From Voacanga thouarsii (taxonomy: Eukaryota; Streptophyta; Magnoliopsida; Gentianales; Apocynaceae), in NCBI GenBank assembly GCA_026120185.1, contig JANUWF010003369.1:620001-684000 (forward strand): a stretch of DNA of 64,000 bases. The letters are read 5' to 3'. The stretch's first letter is position 1. Each line of letters starts with the position of its first letter. A program made the translations under genes and the position numbers. Positions 10,119-21,257 of this stretch are shown here, piece after piece. The notes under the pieces were generated by a model, which saw only the letters and a list, made by a program, of their open reading frames with translations, was not told where the DNA came from and did not search any database.

Positions 10119-10834
10119 ATGGCTAGAAGATTCACAGTTGTGACCAGAGACTGGCCTTTCATGTGTGGCCCCAGGAGTGGTAGAGTACCAAGACCAGTTC
10201 CTTTAGTGGATTCATCTTCATCCAATTCGGAGACGAAACCCGAGGGTGGATGGTTTTTGAGTAAAGATGAGGTAGAGCATGAACCACCTATGATGGTTGA
10301 TTTTGAAGTAGAGGAGGAACCTAAAAACACAATACCAGAGATACTTGAGTTTGAGGATGAAGGGGACATGGGGGAGTATGAGGGGGGTGATGAAGGAGAG
10401 ATAGGAGAGCTTGGTGGTGAGGGTGAGGATGAAATGTAAGAACTCGAGGATGAGGATGAGATAGGAGATCTTGAGGGTAAGGGTGGTGAGAAAGAAGTTG
10501 AGGTTGTAGGTGAGGAGGAGGATAGAGTTAACACACTTGCGACCTCGTCTGAAGAGGAGAGAATCCCAATGCTTCATATGAGTCTAATGCTGAGAAGCTT
10601 GCACCCAAAAGTGCACTTATGTTAGCCATGGAGAAGCTTAGGAATGCAAATTTAAGAGCTGAGCTAAGAGGTAGGGAAACTACTAGGCTCATGTTGGGTC
10701 AGCCTCGGAAGAAGCCCAGATCTTTTGGTTTCGCAAGAGACTGTGTGATAGACCATCGCAATAGCAGTGTAGGTTGGCTTATAGAGCCTCATTCCAAGAC
10801 TTCTGAGGAATCCAGCAACTCTAGTGACTCTTAG
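10119..10834 (+). pseudogene. Extra acidic ORF upstream of chromovirus gag
   Basis: The ATG at 10119 opens a frame MARRFTVVTRDWPFMCGPR, then a Ser-rich stretch and a long Glu/Asp/Gly-rich block (roughly residues 60-105). It stops at TAA 10437-10439, then the acidic reading continues to about 10560. After a frame change it resumes as 10619-10834, ending with a basic section (AELRGRETTRLMLGQPRKK) and the tail SSNSSDS. In all about 235 codons with one stop and one frameshift. It is not gag: gag starts later, near 11150. Typical chromoviruses have no ORF here, and I do not recognise this protein. The ATG follows TTTTTGTTCTATTTATAG, which could be a 3' splice site. Confidence 0.5.
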
Positions 10835-11149
10835 AGTTTATAAAACCTTAAGTGCTTATTCTTTTATTTTTACAAAGAGGATGTTTGTTCATTTATTTGA
10901 TTCAAAAATAATTCTTTGTTTCCAAATTTTGGATAGCTAGAATAAATGGAGTACCTTGTAGGATATTCATTTTTTTTTTTTTTGTACAAGTTTGATTTGA
11001 TTAATAAAAGCATGATTCCATTAATTTATCTATTCTATTTGGAGTATTATTTGTAGTATTTACTTTTCGATAAATTGCATGCTGTTTTAAACATATTAGT
11101 TACTTAATTTCATGCCATCAACTTTTCCATTGATAAACCTTATGAAGGG
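10835..11149 (+). other. AT-rich spacer between the acidic ORF and gag
   Basis: It contains a T run (10971-10984) and AT-rich sequence with TTAATAAAAG at about 10999-11008, which resembles a polyadenylation signal. No coding frame or other feature was seen. Confidence 0.4.
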
Positions 11150-11414
11150 AACAAATGGTAGTAGATAGCACTGAGACGTAGAACTACAGTGCGAGGCAAG
11201 ACCGTTCAGGAGAGCAAGTCATCAACTCCCAAGTTTAACCAGACGCGACAGTCTACACCTAAAGTGGAGGAAGATTATAAGCAGGAACGAGAGTTAACAT
11301 CTGGGGGATCCAAGGAGGTGACAATGGGGGCAAGCCTTCGATAAGATGGTTGCCATTCTCCAGAACTTGACTGAAAAGGTGGACAAGGTGGAGAAGAAGG
11401 CACCGCAAGGTGAG
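11150..11414 (+). pseudogene. Chromovirus gag, N-terminal fragment
   Basis: One frame gives an Arg/Lys/Ser/Gln-rich beginning (RRRTTVRGKTVQESKSSTPK) up to about 11340. A +1 change then leads into FDKMVAILQNLTEKVDKVEKK, the helix common at the start of Tekay/Del-type Gag. It is cut at 11415 by a piece of copia LTR. The probable start codon near 11155 is followed by stops in its own frame, so the start is unclear. Confidence 0.55.
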
Positions 11415-11540
11415 TGTTGGAGTGTATGCCCTCTAGACTAGTTTTTTTTTTATGTAATTATCGAATTTATTAATAAAAAAATTTATTCTCAAAATTGATT
11501 TGTGAATTTACATTTTATTTGTGCACGATTTACATATTAT
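11415..11540 (+). mobile_element. Short family A-like copia LTR start inside gag
   Basis: TGTTGGAGTGTATGCCCTCTAGACTAG followed by the usual TTAATAAAAAAATTTATTCTC, TTTGTGAATTTACATTTTATTTGTGCACGATTT wording, about 125 bp of an LTR 5' end. No LTR 3' end is seen. It could be the edge of a deleted copia insertion. Confidence 0.65.
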
Positions 11541-11904
11541 TTGGCGTGAAAGGATAACAAAAAGCAAGATGCTTTTGTTTTACTCTCTTGGTCTCTCTCT
11601 ATGATTGCATGAAAAGAATAGAAAAGGAACCAAGGCCATTTTTTCTTTGCTTGAAACTGAGAAACTTTCACCGACAATAAAAAGGCAATATTCCGAAGCT
11701 CAAAAACTTCACATGAACGAGACAAAGCTGGTGTTTATAAGAACGTGATCTAGTAGCTTCAAACATTCATGTTCAGATATTTTCTTCAATGCTAATAAGG
11801 TCATTTAAACACAGAGGTAAACAGCTTCCATGATGCTCTGTATTTTTTTTTATTTTTTATTTTTTATTATTATTATTTATTTTTTTTTTTTTTTGCTCAG
11901 TAAG
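11541..11904. other. Unidentified filler between the two gag pieces
   Basis: About 360 bp that match no element recognised here, ending in T-rich repeats (11846-11894). The minus-strand ORF at 11537-11725 shows no known motif. It may be LTR interior or filler DNA from repair at the copia-derived breakpoint. Confidence 0.4.
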
Positions 11905-12840
11905 CATACTTTCGGTTTCATCATTTTTGCCATTTCAACCTTCAATGAGGATGAGGCACTAGAATGATTCTTGATGTTCTAGCCTAATACGTTTCATGGA
12001 GAGGTGGAACAAGATAAGAAGGCTAAGTAATGGATCGAGTAGATGGAGGATATCTTCATGACTCTGCAATACATTGAAAAGAGGAGGCTGAAGTTTGCAG
12101 CTTTCAAGTTAAGGGGACCTTTCCAAGCATGGTGGCAGCGAATTTAGGAGGACTGGGAGAGAGAGAATCGTGACTGGACGTGGAAAAACTTTGTCAAAGC
12201 TTTTTTAGTAGAGTATATTCCACGGTGGATAGCTGAGAAGAGGGAGTATGAATTCCAAACTCTAAGGTAATGAGGCATGACAGTGGCGTAGTATGTAGCT
12301 CGGTTTACTTAATTGTCCAAGTATTGCAAGTGCTTGGTTGATACTGATCAGAAGTGGACATGGCAGTTCATGAAGGGTCTAAGGCAAGACTTGAGGGAGG
12401 CTTTAGCACCATCTCTACCAGCGACTTATACTGCTAGAATGGATGCAGTGACTTAGATCAAGAACGAAGATAAGAATCAGCCAATGAACCGTTCATTTCA
12501 ACCGAATTGTCCACCGATGAGACCTCCAATCAACAAGTGACCCGCTAGTTCGATGTAGAGGGGAAATAGGGGGAAGCACCCTCGGACAATTCCATCAGGC
12601 CCTATGTCGAATGCTCGTATATGCTGGAGCTGTGAAAAGCATGGCCATGTGGAAAAGGATTGCTATTTGAAGGCAACATTGAGGAGATGCTTTAACTATG
12701 GTGACCTAGCCTACCTGAGGAACAACTGTCCCAAACTTCTAAGGATTGGGCAAGGAGCCTCGACTTAGCTAGTTGGAGCGAATAGAGGTGCTACTGTTGG
12801 AGTGACTGGATGAGGAGGTCAAAAGCCTCAAGTGAAGGCT
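11905..12840 (+). pseudogene. Chromovirus gag, capsid and zinc-knuckle part
   Basis: Several TAG/TAA/TGA codons break an otherwise single reading: PNTFHGEV, MEDIFMTLQY, FKLRGPFQAWWQ, WKNFVKAFLVEYIP, EKREYEFQTLR, YVARFT, FMKGLRQDLREAL. These are the retrotransposon-gag (capsid) landmarks of Tekay/Del-like chromoviruses. Near 12613-12730 lie two nucleocapsid boxes: CWSCEKHGHVEKDC (intact CCHC) and CFNYGDLAYLRNNC (second Cys and the His both changed to Tyr). Most stops are one transition away from Gln, Glu-neighbouring or Trp codons. Protease follows in the same orientation. Confidence 0.8.
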
Positions 12841-12849
12841 AAGGTCTTC

Positions 12850-13318
12850 AGTTTGAACCAAAAAGAGGTTGGAGTTGATGCAGCAGTGGTAAAAGGTAAG
12901 CTTTCTATACAAGGTTATTAAATTACTGTTTCGATATACCCCAAATCAACTCATTCATATGTTAACGATAAATGTCCATGCCATTTGGGTTGGGACGGGG
13001 TAGAATTACCTTATACCATACTAGAAAGTACTCCCTTGGAAAGACAGAGAGATGCGAGTATGGTAATGGAAAGGTGTGATTTCATAGTTGGGAAAGAAAT
13101 TTTGAAGGCAGATCTCATAATTCTATCTATCGATGATTATGATCTAATCTTGGGTATGGATTCTTTAGAGAAGCATGGAGCAAAAGTAGATTGCAAGATA
13201 AAGATAGTGTAGCTTGTTAGATCAGGATGTAATGTATTGGAGTTTAGTGGAAAGAAGGTGAAAGATTTAAAATTCCTAATAATGGGAACGAAGGCATGAA
13301 AGATGCTGAAGAAGGGTT
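12850..13318 (+). pseudogene. Chromovirus retropepsin region
   Basis: The open part 12985-13212 reads ELPYTILESTPL, ERCDFIVGKEILKADLIILS and DYDLILGMDSLEKHGAKVDC. This is the end of the gypsy aspartic protease and its linker to RT (usual form DVILGMDWLxxHxAxIDC). The D-T/S-G active site upstream is not preserved in a readable frame: the region around 12900-12980 has lost its frame. A TGA falls shortly before the insertion point at 13318. The reading resumes in phase at 23183 on the far side of a copia element, which shows the two halves belong together. Confidence 0.75.
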
Positions 13319-15345
13319 TGAAGGAAAATGCAGAAACAGGAGAGCCATGGACGGAAAAAAAAAAGAGAAAAATTAAACGCGAGCCTTAAAGGCTATGCGG
13401 AAGCATGAGGATCATACCTTTGTGTTCCTTGACCCACCTAGGTTGCGTAGGAACAGATTGAAAGGCTGGAATCGCCTCGCTTTGTACACTTGAAGGAGCT
13501 TCCGGTTGAACACCCGCTAGCCTTCGACTCCGCCTTGTTTGCATTAACGCTTAGCTCCCCAGCTCTCGGGATATTCCTCAGCCTAACCTCTAGTTGGTGA
13601 ACACAATGGGAAAGAGAAACGGTCTCAATTCTCCTTGGTTCGCTCGCTATTGGTTAACAAAGAACAAGGAGAAAACAAGAAGAAGAAACGTGAGAGAGCA
13701 AGAGGAGAGACGTGAGAGTCTTGTGGCTAGGGAAAAGAATTAGGGTTTTACCTTTTCAAAGAGTTGTTTATATTTAGCCTAAACTAGGTCTCTCAATCTC
13801 TGATAAACATATCCCCGGAATTTCAAAACACCCGGATGTTATCCTGAGAAACAGTTTGACCTAACCTTAAACTCCTCTTAACCGTATCTGGAAAAAAACC
13901 CTAAGGTCCAAGCTATTGGGCCAGATAAATATTTATTATTTTTCTTGGACCCAAAAAGCCTAAAATAATAAATTTTAATTATTTATTTCCTGGGCTTACA
14001 TAAGTAACCTAATAAATAATTAATGAGCCCAAATGAACCATAATAATTAATCTTTAATTATTTATTTCTTGGGCCTATATAAATAACCCAATAAATAATT
14101 AAACATTAATTATTTCCCCTAGTTTAAGCCCAGGTTAATTTCTTAATTATTCATACTGGACCTAGGCCCTGAATAATTAATTAACCAAATAAACTAGATA
14201 ATTAATTTCTCTCAACTCCTATTTTATTTATTTATTTATTTATTTTATTCCAGTTCAATAATAAATTAGACTTCCTGAATAAAATAAAATAAAACAAAAT
14301 AAAATAAATTCCTCTTCAACAGAGACCAATTCCTCAACCCAAAATAGTTAGGACTTACGGGCTATTCCGAGGACCAAAAAGACACATCGCCTTGGCTGCT
14401 AAAATGACCAAAATACCCCTGCTATATAAATAGCTGTATTTTGCATTTTAAATATTTCCTAATATCACCATAAGGAAATATTGACCCCAAGGACAATGCT
14501 GCATTCGCAAAGTCTCCGACCTACAGGTGAAATGACTAAAATACCCCTCTACACATCGCCGTACATTTAGAGAGGAAAAAGTGTACTAACACCCCTCTAA
14601 ATGACATCTACCATCCTTAGGCTTCTAGTCCAATGATCCACGACTTCCTGGAGTGTTTCCGCTTTCCAATAGAGATACCCTAAAGCAAACATCCAAGTCA
14701 TATTTCCCAGGGCCCTAGATGATTTAGACCATTCGGACAACCACAAGGGGCGATATAGTGCAGAAACTATCTTGTATAAGTCTGTCTTAACTAACTAGTC
14801 ACATATACCCAACATGCAAGTATATTGGCCCTACGATAGAACCTCAACTACAGCAAATCAAAGTATATACTTCCAGCTTCGCCAGACCACCAACTCATAC
14901 TCAAGTCGTAGAGTACTAGTCCACGCTGTAGCGGTAGTAGTCTAGGTTTCTACCATATAGTACTTTGAGAAACCACTACTACAGGTCATGTTCTACGTAT
15001 TCGAAATACGCTTATGTCATGAAGTGAGTGGACTACCCACTGGCTAAAGGTAAGCCATTCCCCATTTGGAATTCATAACATAATAACCTAAACATGATGA
15101 GGTTCCCAATCTCATCAATTGGTTAAGAACAAATGTTTATGTGTTAAATAACCCGTGATCCATACCTTACTGTGAAAGACCACCATTCACATGGATCACT
15201 TATTTAAACACAATGGGTCTGTTCCAAATGAAAATCGTGCACAAACAAAAAGTAAATTCACAAATAATTTCTGAAAATAAATTCTTTTGTTAAATAATTC
15301 GATTTTACATCAGAAACCTAGTCTAAGAGGGCATACAATCCAACA
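13319..15345 (-). repeat. 3' LTR of the 13319-23182 element
   Basis: 2027 bp. On the minus strand it starts TGTTGGATTGTATGCCCTC at 15345 and ends CCTTCA at 13319. A TATA box (minus strand CTATTTATATAGC) lies at 14422-14434. The small gag exon is repeated here at 13418-13544 (minus), intact, with donor G|GTATGATCC. A lone 3' LTR cannot use it for gag. Confidence 0.93.
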
Positions 15346-15346
15346 A

Positions 15347-15358
15347 TCTCTCACTTGC
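15347..15358 (-). other. Polypurine tract of the 13319-23182 element
   Basis: On the minus strand GCAAGTGAGAGA lies directly before the LTR start TGTTGG. The copy at 56467-56478 reads GCAAGTGGGAGA. It is the expected plus-strand DNA primer. Confidence 0.7.
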
Positions 15359-15367
15359 ACTCTAAAA

Positions 15368-15868
15368 CTAGGTAAGTCCATAGGTGCCCACCCCTATGGC
15401 GTCTAAGTGTCTCTTGAAGACTCTCTCAGCCAAAGGTTTGGTGAATGGATCTGCTAGATTGTTATCTGAGGTAATATACTCCACCACGACTTCCCGTCTT
15501 TGGATGAAATCCCGGATCAGGTGGTACTTCCTCTCGATGTGTTTCCCCTTCTTATGGTTTCGAGGTTCCTTAGATTGTGATACTGCTCCAGTGTTGTCGC
15601 AATACATCACAACCGGCTTGTCCATATGTGGTACGACTCCAAGTTCTGAAAGGAACTTCCGGAGCCAAACTCCTTCCTTGGACGCTTCCGAAGCTGCCAC
15701 ATACTCAGCTTCCATGGTTGAGTCTGCAATACAAGATTGCTTGATACTCCTCCATGAAATTGCTCCTCCAGACAAGGTGAAGACATATCCACTAGTGGAT
15801 TTTCTCTTATCCTTATCCGCCTGGAAGTCTGAGTCTGTGTATCCTGTAGGAACCAAATCATCGACCAC
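15368..15868 (-). pseudogene. Copia RNase H domain
   Basis: 166 codons open to the natural end GVGTYGLT. The family landmarks are all present: DDLVPTGYTDSDFQADKD (first catalytic Asp), KSTSGYVFTLSGGAISW, CIADSTMEAEYVAASEA (Glu), MYCDNTGAVSQSKEPRNH (Asp), KHIERKYHLIRDFIQ, ADPFTKPLAERVF. It is the C-terminal domain of Pol and removes RNA from the RNA:DNA hybrid. It is out of frame with RT because of a 1-nt insertion near 15945 and a TAG/TGA before it. Taken alone, the domain looks intact. Confidence 0.85.
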
Positions 15869-17196
15869 GTAAACCAGACATATAATCTCTCGTTCCCTTG
15901 AGGTACTTGAGAATATGCTTTACAGACTTGCCAATGAACCTCCCACAGGTTTGATCGATATCTGCTAACTAAGCCCACGGCAAAGCAGATATCTGGCCTA
16001 GTACATAGCATGGCGTACATGAGACTTCCCACAGCCGAAGCGTAGGGAATTCTACTCATTCTGTCCTTTTCTTCTTCAGACTTAGGACAGTCATTCGAAG
16101 AAAATGACAACCCATGTCTGCAAGGGATTAGAGCTCCCTTGCATGAGTCCATGCTGTACTTGGCCAGCATCTTGTCAATGTATGTCACTTGGGATAATCC
16201 TAACATTCTCTGCTTCCTATTTCTAAGAAGCCTAATCCCGAGAATGTAGCTGGCTTCTCCCAAGTCCTTCATACTGAATTGACTAGACAGCCAAACCTTT
16301 GTAGATGACAATGTCCCTACATCATTTCCAATTAGTAGAATGTCATCCACATACAGGACAAGAAAAACCACACTAATGCCTTCAAGTTTCCTGTACACGC
16401 ATGGTTCATCTTCGTTTTGAATAAAACCATAAGACTTTACAGTCTCATCAAAATGAATGTTCCATGCTCTTGATACCTGCTTAAGTCCATAAATGGATTT
16501 GTTAAGCTTGCAAACCATGTGTTCCTAGCCTTCAGCAATGAAGCCTTCCGGTTGGGTCATATAGATGTCTTCACTAAGATGGCCATTCAAGAATGCCGTC
16601 TTGACATCCATTTGCCATATCTTGTAGTCATAGTGACAGGCGATGGCAAGGAGGATGCGAATGGATTTAAGCATGGCTACCCGGGAAAAGGTTTTCTCAT
16701 AGTCGATACCTTCTTTATGAGTATACCCTTTCGCCACAAGCCTAGCTTTGAAGGTTTCCACCTTCCCATCCGCTCCTCTCTTCCTCTTGTATACCCACTT
16801 GCACCCAATGGGTTTTATCCCTTTAGGTGAAGCTACAAGATCCCAAACCTGATTGAGGTACATAGACTCAATCTCGGCTTTCATTGCTTCATACCACAGA
16901 TTTGCATCGGCATCAGTAATAGCCTTCTCGTATCTAGCGGGGTCTTGTTCCTGATGGTCGGAGACCAGCTCAAAGGCCTCTCCAGTCCATCTATCCGGAA
17001 CCCTAGACACTCTCCCACTACGACGAGGCTCCATTTGCACAGGCTCTTGAGGCTGTGCCTCTTCTTGTTCCAAAATCGGGTCAGAAGAAATTGATTCCAT
17101 AGATAACTTCTCCTGAAGTTCCAACCTCGTTAAACCTTTAGTGGAAGTACTTTGATCATCTTCCAAGTATCTAGCATTGGTACTGACTAGTACCTT
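15869..17196 (-). pseudogene. Copia reverse transcriptase
   Basis: Two in-phase open stretches (17166-16525 and 16518 down to about 15950) separated by one TAG at about 16525. N-terminal linker: TGEAFELVSDHQEQDPARYEKA. RT landmarks: WVYKRKRGADG, KARLVAKGYTHKEGIDYEKTF, WQMDVKTAFLNG, YMTQPEGF, SIYGLKQVSRAW, LYVDDILLIGND (catalytic YVDD), SMKDLGEASYILGI, RIPYASAVGSLMYAMLCTRPD. The only other break is the 1-nt insertion that shifts the frame into RNase H near 15945. An upstream TAG at 17194-17196 separates it from integrase. It copies element RNA into DNA in the virus-like particle. Confidence 0.88.
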
Positions 17197-18060
17197 CTAC
17201 TCCTTAGGATGATAAAAGTAGCCTCCTTTTGTCCCTTTTGGATACCCAACAAAATAGCATAATTCTAATCTTAGTTCCAACTTGTCTCCCTTGATCAGTA
17301 CATAAGCTGGGCATCCCCAAATCCTGAGATGATTCAGACTTGGCTTACGTCCAGTCCACATCTCATAGGGAGTCCTAGGTACTGACTTGGAAGGTACCAA
17401 GTTCAGAATATACGCCGCTATTTCCAGGACATATCCCCAAAAGGACACTGGAAGAGTAGCATGAGACATCATGCTTCGGACCATTTCCATCAACGTCCTG
17501 TTCCTTATCTTAGCTACTCCGTTCTGCTGGGGGGTTCCCGGCGCAGAGAGCTGGGATACTATCCCATGATGTACCATGTAGTCCTTGAATTCACCTAGGA
17601 GGTACTCTCCACCACGATCCGATCGTAAGGTTTTGATTAATTTACCTGTCCGACGCTCCACTTCAGCCTTAAACTCTTTGAACTTGTCAAAAGAGTCAGA
17701 CTTGCGTCTCATCAGGTAAATGTAACCATACCTCGTACAATCATCCGTGAACGTGATGAAGTACTCAAAACCTCCCCTAGCTGGTGTAGACAATGGACCG
17801 CACACATCAGTGTGAACAAGACTTAACACCTCCTTGGCTCTAACCACCTTTGGTGTAAAAGACCTTTTGGTCATTTTTCCTATCAGGCAGGATTCACACT
17901 GAGGTCAACTTTCCAACCTCAATGAGCCTAAAGGCCCATCATGGATTAGCCTCTGAATCCTGATTGAGTTAATATGACCCAACCTCAGATGCCAAAGGTA
18001 TGAATCATTGATATTGGTCTTTCTCTTCTTAGTTAAAGGTTCAGATAGAGCATTATTTGA
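17197..18060 (-). pseudogene. Copia integrase
   Basis: The zinc-binding part keeps CESC near 17893 with the upstream HH segment near 17980. The catalytic core carries DD35E residues: LVHTDVCGP (Asp), LRSDRGGEYL (Asp) and QQNGVAKIRNRTLMEM, where the usual ENxNRT context reads AKIRNRT, so the catalytic Glu is replaced by Lys. C-terminal landmarks are FWGYVLEIAAYILNLVPSKSV, GRKPSLNHLRIWGCPAYV and YFVGYPKGTKGGYFY. A TGA in the linker (TGG in the sister copy) and a TAA near 18061 break the frame. It inserts the cDNA into chromosomes. This copy is catalytically dead at two levels. Confidence 0.85.
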
Positions 18061-18336
18061 TTAGTTGTTAATAGGGTTTAAAAAGAACAAATTTCCATAC
18101 ATGTGCCCGGTACATAAAATTTCTCCATCTCTACTGATAGAAATACCAGAATGGAAACATACAGAATATCCTTGATTAATAAGTTTTGCAACTGAAATCA
18201 AATTCTGACGAAAACCAGGTACATATAAAATGTCTTTTAAAACCACTATCTTATTACAATAAAAAAATAAGATCCAGCTCTCCCACTGCAAGGGCCCAAA
18301 CTTGTGCTCCATTACCCACTCGAAGCCCATGTTCAC
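18061..18336 (-). pseudogene. Protease-integrase linker (GAG-pre-integrase start)
   Basis: An open stretch that reads NKIVVLKDILYVPGFRQNL, ISVAKLINQGYSVCF and GHMYGNLFFLNPINN, the segment between copia protease and integrase. It lies in another frame than gag because a T run at about 18256-18262 has seven T where the sister element (53341) has six. Confidence 0.8.
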
Positions 18337-19270
18337 CCTTCTTGAGTCTTCTTATCTTCTTAAACCCCTGCAAGGAGTTACAGATATGATCAGTGGCTCC
18401 TAAATCTACAATCCAAGTGGAAGTTGATCCTACCATTGATATGGACTCTAGATAGTAAACATTACCTGTGGGGTTTTTCTTGGCCTGAAGATCTGGACAC
18501 TCTTTTTTCCAGTGCCCCTTCTTTCCACACTTGAAGCACTTACCCTTTGGTTTGTCCTTGGGCTGGTTCTTGGGCTGGGCTGCTGCATTCCCCTTCTTCC
18601 TCTTGAACTTTCTGGGCTTAGGCCCAGTTCTTGAAGAAGAGGCCTTAGCAATCATGGCCTTAGACTGCGGCTTCATGACCTTCTCCGCCATCTGGAGCTC
18701 CTTCATCAGTTCAGTCAAACTCATGTTCAACTTGTTCATGTTATAGTTTAACTTGAACTGAGTGAAAGAGTCCGATAGAGATTCGAGAACCATGTCCACT
18801 TGGCTCTCGGGGTCAATGACAGCCCCTAAGATTTCTGCCTCCTCGAAAACAGCAATCATCTTGAGCATATGCTCTCAGACTGATGCTCCCTCAGCCATCT
18901 TAGTGTTTACAATTGTTCAAAGAGCTTCCTGCCTTGCGGGCCGGCTCTTGTCTGCGAACATAGTTGCCAATGATTGACTTATGTTATATGCAGAAGCCAT
19001 GTGCTCGTGTTTTGACTGTAGCACATTAGACATGGAAGCTAACATATAGCAACGTGCCATTTCGTCAGCTTTCTTCCATTCCTTTTCAGCCTCTCGCTCT
19101 TCAGTGGTGGAATCTTCCCCGATAACAGGGCAGGTTTCGTAAAGGACATACTTATACTCCTCGACTGTGAATATTATGTCCAGGTTCCTTTTCCAGTCCA
19201 CATAGTTTGGACCCGTTAGCTTATTCTCCCTGAGAATAACGGCCAATGGACTAAAAGAACTTCCCACCAT
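18254..19270 (-). pseudogene. Copia gag and protease start
   Basis: The ATG at 19270-19268 (MVGSSFSPLAVILRENKL) starts Gag. Landmarks: NYVDWKRNLDIIF, YVLYETCPVIGED, ARCYMLASMSNVLQSKHEHM, MVLESLSDSFTQFKLNYNM, SLTELMKELQMAEKVM. A complete zinc knuckle CFKCGKKGHWKKEC lies near 18512-18553. The protease begins TWIVDLGATDHIC, where the sister copy has the normal DSGATDH, so the catalytic Asp is kept but Ser is changed to Leu. Two TGA codons near 18875 and 18912 break gag, at places where the sister element has CGA and AGA. The ATG is preceded by a pyrimidine tract and CAG|AA, a strong 3' splice site, so gag is probably the second exon of a spliced mRNA. Confidence 0.88.
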
Positions 19271-21138
19271 TTCTGAAAATCGAAATAAAAGAAAGAAATT
19301 AGTTTGTGAAAACAAAATAAAATTTGTGCACTGAAAATAATTTGGCTCTTAGGAAAACTGACATAGCTTCTTGGAAAGATTAACAGTTTCCTAAGCTAAG
19401 TGTATTAACCACCACAAATTAATTTCCCTTCTAGGTAATGTTCTAGAGAATAACTCCATCGTGGGATGGCCGTTTCCTCTCATTTCCTATGGACATACCT
19501 CACACTATAACCTCCAACATGGGCTGGCCGATCATAGTACGTGCCCCGGGTTATTAATTACATCCTTACATTAGATCTAGATCTTTGTGGTATCCCCATC
19601 CTATACGGGTTCACTCCCAGGGTGACGCGAGGGGATCCACGATCTCTAATGAGGACCGTGATGGAAGCCGTGGGGCCGTTGGAACCCCTCTCCCACTTAG
19701 TCTTTTAAAATAAAGGTTTTCTGGAAAATATCCTTTTGAAATTTCCATTAAGTTTTTCCTTAACTCAAAAATAAAATATCTAAGTCCAATAAAACCTCCA
19801 TGTCAAGGCTTATATCCTTTGAGAGATTTCCTCCATGGACTAATTTTATTTAAGTTAAAACTTAATGATTTCAAAAATTTTCCAATTAAAACTTTCTAGA
19901 GACTTTGGTCGCAAGTTTATTTGACGAAATAATTTTTCTAGTGCAAAATAAAACAAAATGGCTCTCCATTTTAATTTACAAAAATATCTAAATCCAATAT
20001 ATTTTCTATGTCAAGGATTATATCCTTTGAGAAAAATATTCAAGGATTAATTTTTGTACCAATTAAAATAACCATTTAGTTTTTAAAGAAAAATATTTTT
20101 CCTTGCCAAAACAAAAGGTTCCCAAAGACTTTGGTCTTTGAAAAAAAGCACACATAGGTACATAAAAATAGCATGCTAGAAAACAATAAACGTTTTCATG
20201 CTTTTCTATTTTTTAAACATAAGTGCCCAAATAATGGAATTAAACACATTAATTAATTAATTAATTAATGATCTTGTTTAATCCTAAAATCCCTTACTAA
20301 TATTTTTCATGCAAATATATTCCAAGAATATAAATATTTCAAAAATATTAACTTCGCCTGGTATAGGACCCAAAACGAAAAAGGAAAAAAAATAAAAAAA
20401 ATGCAAAAAATAGCTGCCGGTCCACGTGCACCCAATGCACCAGATCAGGACCCATTTGCTCTGTCGGCTCACAGCGCTCCGGTGCACTAGCCGCACCAGA
20501 TCCAGACCCGTATGCCCTGCGGTCCATCGCGGCCGCTATGCACCGCGCCGCACCAGATCGCACACCAGCCACGACCCGTGGACTTTACCCACGCCCGCGA
20601 CCCGCACCCGCTTCACCTCTGCACACGACCCGCGAACTCGCCCGGATACCCGCCACTCGACCCGCGCACGATTGCAATTTGCAATTGCAATTTCATGCAA
20701 TCGGCGCAATTGGCTCCGAATTGTCCCAGTGGCTCGGCTCAGCAGCGACTGGCTCCTCTCACCAACAGCAGCGGCTCGGCTCGGCGGCTCGGCTTGGACG
20801 CGGCGGCTTATGAACAGTATCATCTTCTTCGTTTTTTCACCCGTCCACGCGCGAAATTGCAGAAACACCTTTTCTTCATATTTTGCTCAAAATTTTGGCT
20901 TCTTTGGACATTTTTACTTACAAAAAACATCCAAAACAAAACCACAATCGCCTATACCCATTTAAATTGGGTTTACACGATTATCTAGCAAAGCCAAAGA
21001 AATTTTACAGTAGCTCCTATGCTTCGCGGTGAAGCTTACAAAACCATCTATCCCATACCAAAACAGCGAAGGATCACAGGTATAATCATCTTCTCCATTT
21101 TATTAACTACCATGCTCCCTATATTGATGAAAACCAGT
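19271..21138 (-). other. Leader and proposed intron of the 13319-23182 element
   Basis: About 1.87 kb without a credible ORF between PBS and gag; the ORFs at 20284-20988 are products of a GC-rich block and have no support. In transcription order the leader holds: ATAATCGTGTAAACCC / GGGTATAGGCG (shared with 50740-50775 and 59652-59690), a GC-rich block with GCCGAGCC words (20410-20860), an ATTAATTAATTAATTA run (20249-20268), and a conserved G/C-rich block (19470-19700) shared with 51900-52130 and 62400-62610. The proposed intron runs from the donor at 21257 to the acceptor AG at 19274-19273 (minus), 1985 nt. Confidence 0.6.
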
Positions 21139-21151
21139 GTCTCTGATACCA
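21139..21151 (-). other. Primer binding site, initiator tRNA-Met type
   Basis: The minus strand reads TGGTATCAGAGAC, three bases after the LTR end. It matches TGGTATCAGAGC closely and is the best-preserved PBS in the window. Confidence 0.9.
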
Positions 21152-21257
21152 CTTTGATGGAAAACGCAGAAACAGGGGAGCCATGGACGGAAAAAAAAAA
21201 CAGAGAGAAAAATTAAACACGAGCCTTAAAGGCTATGCGGAAGAGTGAGGATCATAC

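Noticed and set aside
10300..10530. GAGGATGAG-rich stretch as a minisatellite
   Set aside because: Imperfect and coding for Glu/Asp/Gly; better described as the acidic part of the ORF at 10119.
15384..15872. Plus-strand ORF of 162 codons opposite RNase H
   Set aside because: Mirror of the well-supported minus-strand RNase H; no motif of its own.
16519..16830. Plus-strand ORF opposite copia RT, and its partner at 54999-55217 (minus)
   Set aside because: Both are antisense shadows of the same RT segment in two copies of one family, which explains their similarity.
20426..20988. Several overlapping ORFs on both strands in a GC-rich part of the copia leader
   Set aside because: Open frames in all directions come from low stop-codon frequency in GC-rich DNA; the sister leaders do not keep any of them.
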